From the NCBI GenBank assembly GCA_030430245.1, contig JAUIFY010000017.1:1-39369 (forward strand): 39,369 nt of DNA, in the 5' to 3' direction. Below the pieces are notes generated by a model that saw only the letters and a program-made list of their open reading frames with translations, was not told the DNA's origin and did no database searches. Positions 34,232-39,369 of this stretch are shown in pieces (within the stretch, counting starts at the first letter, position 1; each line of letters opens with the position of its first letter). Made by a program: the position numbers and the translations under genes. The stretch is from a bacterium. Lineage in GTDB: Bacteria; Desulfobacterota; Binatia; UBA12015.

Positions 34232-35274
34232 GCAAGTTCCGCGTCGCTCGCCGGACCGTGCAGATCCTGGTCGTCGTCTTCATGTTCCTGATGCCGGTCG
34301 TCGCGCGCTACCAGAACTACGTCGCGGCACGAGAGATCGATCGCGTTCTCGACCGCTGGTCGGGCACGGCGGCGGGCGGGGTGCTTTCGGCGGTCGACTC
34401 CACGGTGCGGCTCCTGCCCGGGGCCGAGAAGGAGCGCGCCGGACGGGTGCAGCGCGATCGGGCGCAGGTGCTGGAGTACGTTCAGGCGGCACGGGGAGGA
34501 CCCTGGTCGGCGACGGTCGGGCCGGTCTCGATGACCGATCCCCTCGGAGCCGCGGAGAGCATCGTCGCGAGCCGCGCCTTGCCGTGGGTGCTCCTGGCGA
34601 GCCTCGTCGTCCCGCTCGTCGCCACGGTCGCCCTGGGGCGCGTGTTCTGCTCGTGGATCTGCCCGATGGGCTTCCTGCTCGAGCTCACCGACAAGCTGCG
34701 CGCGGTCGTTCGGTTTCTGGAGATCCGTCCGCGCGATCTGAAACCCTCGCGCGCGACGAAGTACGGCGTTCTTCTCGCGGGCCTGATCCTGGCGGCCGTT
34801 CTCTCGGTGCCGGTGCTGGGGTACATCTACCCGCCGGCGATCGTCGGGCGGGAGGCGCACGACGTGGTCTTCGCGTTCTTCGATCGCGCGGAGATGGGTC
34901 GCTTCGGTCCGTGGGCGGGCGGCCTCAGCTGGATGGCCGCCCTGTTGGTCGGGATCGTCCTCTTCGAGGTCCTCGTCTCGCGGCGGTGGTGGTGTCGCTA
35001 CGTATGCCCCGGTGGTGCGCTCTACAGCCTGATCGGTTGGGCGCGGCCGGTTCGCGTCGAGCTCGATGTCGATCGCTGCACTCAGTGTGCCCAGTGCGTC
35101 GCGGCCTGCCCCGAGGGACTCAACCCGATGAAGAACCGCATGGGGCTCGAGTGCGACTCCTGCGGCGAGTGTATCGCCTCGTGTGACGACGACGCTCTCC
35201 GCATCGGCCTGGGCGGACCCTTGGTCGAGAGCTTTCGCTCGCGTTCGACTTCGCGGCCGGAGGGATCCGCATGA
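34228..35274 (+). CDS. NapH-like membrane ferredoxin, copy 1
   Basis: This 348-residue membrane protein has about four or five transmembrane helices. The paired cytoplasmic motifs FCSWICPMG and WCRYVCPGG are the CX3CP signature of NapH/NosR/CcoG. Two C-terminal [4Fe-4S] sites follow, CTQCAQCVAACP and CDSCGECIASC. A ~80-residue segment after the first helix (about 30-110) is unusual for NapH and probably faces the periplasm. NapH oxidises quinol and feeds NapG. The ATG at 34228 overlaps the previous stop, and the gene overlaps the following one by ATGA. It should be the membrane anchor for the ferredoxin pair. Confidence 0.9.
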   Translation: MSKFRVARRTVQILVVVFMFLMPVVARYQNYVAAREIDRVLDRWSGTAAGGVLSAVDSTVRLLPGAEKERAGRVQRDRAQVLEYVQAARGGPWSATVGPVSMTDPLGAAESIVASRALPWVLLASLVVPLVATVALGRVFCSWICPMGFLLELTDKLRAVVRFLEIRPRDLKPSRATKYGVLLAGLILAAVLSVPVLGYIYPPAIVGREAHDVVFAFFDRAEMGRFGPWAGGLSWMAALLVGIVLFEVLVSRRWWCRYVCPGGALYSLIGWARPVRVELDVDRCTQCAQCVAACPEGLNPMKNRMGLECDSCGECIASCDDDALRIGLGGPLVESFRSRSTSRPEGSA

Positions 35275-35858
35275 GGAGGCTCCCTGCCGTCGCGCTCGCA
35301 CTCTTCATCGTCGTCGGGGCGCCCGGCGTCGTCGGTGCGCACCACATCCTCGGCGTGCCGCACTACGCCTACGACGAGCGCTATCCGCAGACGCCGGTCC
35401 TGACGTACCGCGTGGAGGCGGGGCGCTTCGAGCTCCGGATGACGGGGTATCCGGGGAAGATCGACCCCGGAAATCGCGCCACGTTCCACGTCTACGTCAC
35501 GCGGCTCGACGGCGGCGCGCCGTTCGACGGCATCGTCACGATGACGGTGTTCGAGGAGCGGCTTCTCGGCGAAGATCCGGTCGTCTACGGACCGATGGAG
35601 GCCGAGCTCGACGAGCGGGTCTTCAAGTTCCATCCGAGATTCGAGAACGAAGCCACGTACCTGCTGCGCGTCCACTTCGAACACGAAGGGGAGCCGTGGA
35701 CGATCGATCTGCCCATGGCCGTCGGCGAGCCCGGCTCTCCGTGGTCGGTCTTGCTCTCGGTCGCGGTGGGCCTGGGGCTCTTCCTCGTGGTGATTCGCGC
35801 CGTGCGGATCAAGCAGCGCCGCGCCGCCGCCGCGGCCGATCGGATGGTGTCGGCATGA
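35271..35858 (+). CDS. Membrane-anchored periplasmic protein, FixH/YtkA-like
   Basis: This 195-residue protein has a signal sequence (ALALFIVVGAPGVVGA) followed directly by a His-rich mature start, HHILGVPHYAY. About 110 residues of alternating beta strands suggest an immunoglobulin-like domain. A C-terminal transmembrane helix (SVLLSVAVGLGLFLVVIRAV) and a basic tail complete it. I cannot assign a family with certainty; the layout resembles FixH/YtkA-type accessory proteins. A mature N-terminal histidine raises the possibility of copper or other metal binding. It overlaps both neighbours by ATGA, between the two NapH-like genes, so an assembly or metal-delivery role for the complex is plausible. 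Confidence 0.75.
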   Translation: MRRLPAVALALFIVVGAPGVVGAHHILGVPHYAYDERYPQTPVLTYRVEAGRFELRMTGYPGKIDPGNRATFHVYVTRLDGGAPFDGIVTMTVFEERLLGEDPVVYGPMEAELDERVFKFHPRFENEATYLLRVHFEHEGEPWTIDLPMAVGEPGSPWSVLLSVAVGLGLFLVVIRAVRIKQRRAAAAADRMVSA

Positions 35859-37525
35859 CGCGCGCCCGCGACCTCGCCGGACTGGCCTTCCCGTGGGTCG
35901 TGTTCGTGGTCGTCACGGCGGCGATCGCCGTGGATCTCCTGCTCGGAGGCGGCACGGCCGGCGAGATGCACGCACACCACGCCGGGCACGGAGCCGACGG
36001 AGGTGCGAGTCTCACCGGGCTGCCGGCCCCGCTCTACTACGGGAGCGTCGCGCTCATTCTCCTCCTGTCGTTCGGAGTTCTGGAGTGGCGGTCCGAGCGG
36101 CGGAGCGCGTCGCGTGAGAAGGAGGCGCGTGTCGATCTGTTGTCGTGGGCGCCCCTTCGGAAGCTCGTCGCACACCCGGTCACCCGCTTCGTCGGTCAGG
36201 CGATCGTCGTGGGGCTCTTCTTCCTGACGCTCGCGGCCGGACTCTTCGGGACCCAGGTGTCGACGCGCAACATCGCCCCGCTTCTCACCTGGACGATCTG
36301 GTGGTGTGGGTTGATCGTGATCGTGCTGTTCGCGGGCAAGGCGTGGTGCTTCGTCTGCCCCTGGGATGCCGTCGCCGGCTGGGCCGAAGGGAAGCGGCCG
36401 CTCGGCGGACGCGGGGCCAACCGGTCACTCGGCCTTCGGTGGCCCCGTGCGCTGCGCAACATCTGGCCGGCCACGATCCTGTTCATCGGACTGACGTGGC
36501 TCGAGCTCGGCCTGGGCGTCACGATGAGTCCTCGTGCCACCGCCTACCTCGGCACGGGCATGCTCGGCTTCGCGTTCGCGTCGGCGTTCGTGTTCGACCG
36601 CAAGTCGTTCTGTCGCTATGGATGTCTCGTCGGGCGCATCAGCGGACTCTACGCGCTGTTTTCCCCCGTCGAGGTGCGCGTGAAGGACCGAGACGCGTGT
36701 CGCGGATGCAAGACGCAATCGTGCTACCGGGGCAACGATCTCGGCGACGGGTGTCCGACGTTCGAGTACCCCGCGACCCTCGCGCAGAACACGTACTGCA
36801 TCTCGTGCATGGAATGCGTCCGCACGTGCGAGGCCGAGAACGTCACGTTGAACCTCCGTCCGTGGGGAGCCGACCTCGCGGAGCACCGGAAGCCGCGCAG
36901 CGACGAGGCGTACCTCGCTCTGATCCTCCTGTCGTTGACGGGATTCCACGGCCTCACGATGACGAGCGCCTGGGGCGACGTCGTGGACGGCGTGAAGGCC
37001 GCCGCGGGCCTGGGCGAGACATTCGCCTTCTCGCTGGGCATGCTCGCGATCCTCCTGGGGCCGGTCGTGCTCTACGCCGCACTGGTCGGAGTCGCCCGAT
37101 GGGCCGGGGGCAAGAGCGCGGCGAGCTACCGGGAGCACTTCCTTCGGTACGCGTACGCGCTCCTGCCGATCGCGCTCTTCTACCATCTCGCGCACAACAG
37201 CGAGCACTTGCTGTCGGAGGGCGGACGACTTCTCTCGCTCCTGTCCGATCCCTTCGGCTGGGAATGGGACCTGTTCGGGACCGCCGGCGCGTCGGCGGGG
37301 TCGGGAGTGAGCCTGGGCACACTGTGGGGCATCCAGGTCGCACTCATCGTGATCGGTCACGTCTACAGCCTCTGGGCCTCGCGCCGCGCCGCGGAGCAGC
37401 TCTACGCCGCGCGAACCGACGCGCGTCGCAGCCAGCTCCCGATGCTCGTCGCCATGATCCTCTTCAGCACGATGAGCCTCTGGCTGCTGCGGCAGCCGAT
37501 GGAGATGCGTCTCTCCTGGATGTAG
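35855..37525 (+). CDS. Long NapH/NosR-like polytopic Fe-S membrane protein, copy 2
   Basis: This 556-residue membrane protein is the last gene of the operon. After the first helix comes a His-rich loop, MHAHHAGHG. The NapH/CcoG-type motifs WCFVCPWD and FCRYGCLVG follow, then a long cysteine region (CRGCKTQSC, CPTF, CISCMECVRTC) for [4Fe-4S] clusters. About 200 further residues with four or so helices have no counterpart in NapH; they include YHLAHNSEHLL, whose histidines could bind haem b or metal. It is therefore much longer than classical NapH (about 290). It may give a second quinone-to-Fe-S path or an assembly function. It overlaps the preceding gene by ATGA. Confidence 0.85.
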   Translation: MTRARDLAGLAFPWVVFVVVTAAIAVDLLLGGGTAGEMHAHHAGHGADGGASLTGLPAPLYYGSVALILLLSFGVLEWRSERRSASREKEARVDLLSWAPLRKLVAHPVTRFVGQAIVVGLFFLTLAAGLFGTQVSTRNIAPLLTWTIWWCGLIVIVLFAGKAWCFVCPWDAVAGWAEGKRPLGGRGANRSLGLRWPRALRNIWPATILFIGLTWLELGLGVTMSPRATAYLGTGMLGFAFASAFVFDRKSFCRYGCLVGRISGLYALFSPVEVRVKDRDACRGCKTQSCYRGNDLGDGCPTFEYPATLAQNTYCISCMECVRTCEAENVTLNLRPWGADLAEHRKPRSDEAYLALILLSLTGFHGLTMTSAWGDVVDGVKAAAGLGETFAFSLGMLAILLGPVVLYAALVGVARWAGGKSAASYREHFLRYAYALLPIALFYHLAHNSEHLLSEGGRLLSLLSDPFGWEWDLFGTAGASAGSGVSLGTLWGIQVALIVIGHVYSLWASRRAAEQLYAARTDARRSQLPMLVAMILFSTMSLWLLRQPMEMRLSWM

Positions 37526-37800
37526 CGCGGCCCGGATCCTGGGCTCTCGCGGGCATGGTGTGATGACGGGTGGCTCGGCCCGGGATCGCCGCCGGCGCCG
37601 TTGATTGACACGCGGTGCGGCTCGCTCGTATACGCGCGCAGCAGTCTCCTACGGCTTCGTCGCTCCGCCGCCCCACGAGCTGGAGGCTCTCGCGGCCAAC
37701 CTGGTCGTCCTCGGAGGCTCGAACAACGGCGCTTCGGGCAACGAATGGGAGACCACGACCGGGGCGGAGGCCCTGACGCCCTGCTCGTAGCGCTTCGCGC
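37526..37800. other. Intergenic region after the redox operon
   Basis: These 275 bp hold no supported gene. Short open frames of 61-74 codons occur on both strands but lack a ribosome binding site and a recognisable protein. A weak hairpin, GCCCG/TGGGC, lies just after the operon stop. It has no T tract, so the terminator is not established. Confidence 0.4.
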
Positions 37801-38169
37801 TCAGCTCGGTCCCGGGCCGCGGTAGAGCATCGCCGGGCCGATGGCGAGTGCCGCGAGGGCGGTCCACGGCGAGACGAAGAACAGCGGGTCGGCGCGCATG
37901 TTCCGGACGTCGCCGAGGAGCAGCACCACCAGCGGCGTCGCGAGCGCCAGCGCGATACCCAGAGCGAGGGTGAGGCCACGCGTCTGCGTGAGCCGATCTT
38001 CGATGAGAGACTCCCCGGCCGCGAGCGCCCGACGTGCGAGCCCCCGCGCGCCGAGTCCGCCGAGAGCCGCCATCGCGACGACGACGAGGAAGCCGGCGCC
38101 CATGCTCTCGACTTCGATTCTCTCGGCCGCGGGCTTGAACGCCTCGCGCCGGGCCCGCGCGGACCCCAT
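37801..38169 (-). CDS. Small membrane protein, unknown
   Basis: This 122-residue protein has three hydrophobic segments: GAGFLVVVAMAALGGLGA, LTLALGIALALATPLVVLLLG and PWTALAALAIGPAMLY. A short charged region (AGESLIEDRLTQTR) lies between the first two. It could begin at ATG 38169 or at ATG 38103, the latter placing the first helix directly at the N-terminus. No family is recognised. It follows the cyclase gene by 51 bp on the same strand and may be co-transcribed. Confidence 0.6.
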   Translation of the reverse strand: MGSARARREAFKPAAERIEVESMGAGFLVVVAMAALGGLGARGLARRALAAGESLIEDRLTQTRGLTLALGIALALATPLVVLLLGDVRNMRADPLFFVSPWTALAALAIGPAMLYRGPGPS

Positions 38170-38220
38170 GGCCCGCCGGCGCCTCGTTCGGTCCCCGGAG
38201 GCTCGTCTACCGGGCGGGCT

Positions 38221-39072
38221 CTACGCGCTTGGGGGGGCGGTGGGCTCGAACTCCGGCTCGCTCCGGACGACCACGACGTCGAAGGCGGCGCTCTTTCCCT
38301 TCAGCTCGAGGGTGCGTCGCTCGAGCCCGTCGGTCACCAGTCCGGCATCTCGCGCCGCGTCGGTGCCGACCAGGACCTCGCCGGTGGCGGCGGCGGCGGA
38401 GAGGCGTGCCGTGGTGTTCACCGTGTCGCCGAGCGCGGTGAAGTCGGTGAACGTGTCCTCGGACCCGACCGTGCCCACGAACGTCGGGCCCGTGTGCACG
38501 CCGATGCCGATGGGGATCCACGGCTCGCCATCGGTCCCGTGCCCGGTCGCGCCGAGAAGCGACCAGGCGGCGCGCACGGCTTGACGCGAATGGTCCTCGC
38601 CCGCGTACGCGGGCAGGTAGAGGCCGATCGCTTCGTCGCCCACGAGCTGGTCGATGATCGCTCCCGTCTCGACGAAGACGTCGGTCGCGACCTTGAAGAA
38701 GCGGCCGATCAGGTTGCCGTAGGCCGTCGCGGACATCTGCTCGGCGATGGGTGTCGATCCACGAACGTCCGCGAAGAGGAGGCTCAAGGGAACCTCGGCG
38801 CCGCCCGGTCCCTTGCGCAGCGCCCAACGCCCGCAGAAGCCGCAGATCCGCGGGTTGCGCTTCCACGGGGTCTTGCCCAGGAGGCGCATCAGCACCGACC
38901 CGATGCCGCCGAACGGTGCGTGGCACATCTTGCAGCGCGGAGGCGAGGGCAGGAACCGGAAGATGGCCCGGCCGCGACGAAGGAGGGGGTCCGTCCCGAG
39001 GAGGATCCCCCTCCACGTCTCGTTGATCTCCAGGTCCTGTTCGGAGAGCGACGGATGCTCCGGAGTGGTCAC
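38221..39072 (-). CDS. Class III adenylate/guanylate cyclase with N-terminal zinc ribbon
   Basis: This 283-residue soluble protein has a four-cysteine zinc ribbon, CKMC (about residue 47) and CGFC (about residue 77), followed by a complete class III cyclase domain (about 90-265). Metal-binding aspartates are in LLFADVRGST and in LVGDEAIG; the transition-state Asn and Arg are in GDTVNTTARL. It should make cAMP or cGMP. GTG 39072 is preferred because GAAGGA precedes it. A GTG at 39213 overlaps the upstream stop as GTGA and would add 47 disordered, Pro/Arg/Ala-rich residues, so coupling to the upstream gene cannot be excluded. Confidence 0.88.
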   Translation of the reverse strand: MTTPEHPSLSEQDLEINETWRGILLGTDPLLRRGRAIFRFLPSPPRCKMCHAPFGGIGSVLMRLLGKTPWKRNPRICGFCGRWALRKGPGGAEVPLSLLFADVRGSTPIAEQMSATAYGNLIGRFFKVATDVFVETGAIIDQLVGDEAIGLYLPAYAGEDHSRQAVRAAWSLLGATGHGTDGEPWIPIGIGVHTGPTFVGTVGSEDTFTDFTALGDTVNTTARLSAAAATGEVLVGTDAARDAGLVTDGLERRTLELKGKSAAFDVVVVRSEPEFEPTAPPSA

Positions 39073-39209
39073 CGACGATCCTTCTACCACAGGGGCGCCG
39101 GAGTGCCGGACCGCGATCCGGGGTGGCCCTGCGGCGAAGGAGCCGGCCGGGTCCTCTCGCCGGGCGCGGGGCGCGCGCGGCGCGGTGTCGGGCTCCGGCG
39201 ACGCCCTCG

Positions 39210-39369
39210 TCACGTCGCGAGCGCGTCGAGGCTCGCTTCCGCCCGTGCCTGCCAGGCACGGGCGCCCTGCGCCCGGGCGATCTCGAGGGCGCGCTCGAGC
39301 GGCGCCCGCGCCGCCGCGCGGTCGGCGTCGTCGTCGGCCTGCGCGAGCAGGAGCAGCCCGCGGATGCGG
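39210..39369 (-). CDS. C-terminal fragment of a helical-repeat protein (partial)
   Basis: An open frame enters from the right edge and stops at TGA 39212-39210. The visible 53 residues (ADDDADRAAARAPLERALEIARAQG...) have the alanine- and leucine-rich heptad look of the last TPR-like repeats found at the end of AAA/TPR regulatory or cyclase-associated proteins. The gene is cut by the window edge, so its function cannot be told. Its stop overlaps an alternative cyclase start. Confidence 0.55.
   Translation of the reverse strand, partial: RIRGLLLLAQADDDADRAAARAPLERALEIARAQGARAWQARAEASLDALAT
39241..39263. repeat. 23-bp perfect inverted repeat with one central base
   Basis: GCCCGTGCCTG (39241-39251) and CAGGCACGGGC (39253-39263) are exact reverse complements around a single C. 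It lies inside the end of the partial helical-repeat gene, where it encodes a symmetrical A-R-A-W-Q-A-R-A run on the minus strand. Confidence 0.5.

Noticed and set aside
23637..37525. The operon as an alternative complex III (Act) cluster.
   Set aside because: There are no NrfD-like ActC/ActF subunits and no fused Fe-S/molybdopterin-like ActB. The Rieske and cytochrome b genes define a bc/b6f-type core instead.
37601..37825. Short open frames (61-74 codons) between the redox operon and the small membrane protein gene.
   Set aside because: No ribosome binding site, no recognisable family, and overlapping frames on both strands.
1..39369. tRNA, rRNA, CRISPR arrays, insertion sequences and prophage genes.
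   Set aside because: I looked for these in all gaps and on both strands and recognised none.

Overview
The window is 39.4 kb of very GC-rich DNA (about two-thirds G+C, with strong G/C preference at third codon positions). It carries many GTG starts and ATGA/GTGA stop-start overlaps. Tat and Sec export signals, a lipoprotein, a Rieske/cytochrome b complex, c-type cytochromes and periplasmic Fe-S proteins indicate a Gram-negative, respiring bacterium. The gene mix (TNFR-like Cys-rich surface protein, CaiB/BaiF CoA transferase, decaheme cytochrome, ArsS, carotenoid oxygenase) suits an uncultured lineage of the former Deltaproteobacteria, such as Myxococcota or Binatota-like. That placement is a low-confidence inference. 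Genes are cut at both ends, so this is probably a whole metagenomic contig. No tRNA, rRNA, CRISPR array or insertion sequence was recognised.

Layout. (1) 1-1.2 kb: a chimeric reading frame in which a lower-GC acyl-CoA dehydrogenase fragment runs in frame into a truncated ChrR-like double cupin, probably an assembly join. (2) 1.35-6.8 kb: a 2[4Fe-4S] ferredoxin, then on the minus strand a haem-motif lipoprotein, a methyltransferase, a carotenoid oxygenase and the radical SAM enzyme ArsS. (3) 7.1-9.5 kb: a secreted Cys-containing protein with a strong terminator, and an FAD-dependent NAD(P)H dehydrogenase-like protein. (4) 9.6-14.3 kb, minus: a tightly coupled sugar operon (six-hairpin glycosidase, ROK kinase, long class I phosphomannose isomerase), preceded by a long PRPP-synthetase homologue. 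(5) 15.7-23.4 kb: a Cys-rich repeat protein, a tandem-domain CoA transferase, glutathionyl-hydroquinone reductase, a PAS hybrid histidine kinase and a small P-loop kinase. (6) 23.6-37.5 kb: a ten-gene, almost gapless operon. (7) 37.8 kb-end, minus: a small membrane protein, a zinc-ribbon class III nucleotide cyclase and the end of a helical-repeat gene.

The main discovery candidate is region 6. Its order is: FAD/NAD(P)-Fe-S oxidoreductase, Rieske protein, one-piece cytochrome b (b6-type haem spacing), decaheme cytochrome c with six tandem monohaem domains, Tat-exported molybdoenzyme of the NapA/NasC clade, two NapG-like ferredoxins, NapH-like membrane ferredoxin, His-rich FixH/YtkA-like protein, and a second long NapH-like protein. 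Seven of the nine gene junctions are overlaps and two of the others are 1-bp gaps, so the parts are probably made together. My inference is a membrane-bound electron-transfer system that links the quinone pool, NAD(P)H and a periplasmic molybdoenzyme through a Q-cycle complex and a long haem wire. NapB, NapC and NapD are absent, and the substrate of the molybdoenzyme cannot be fixed from sequence alone.
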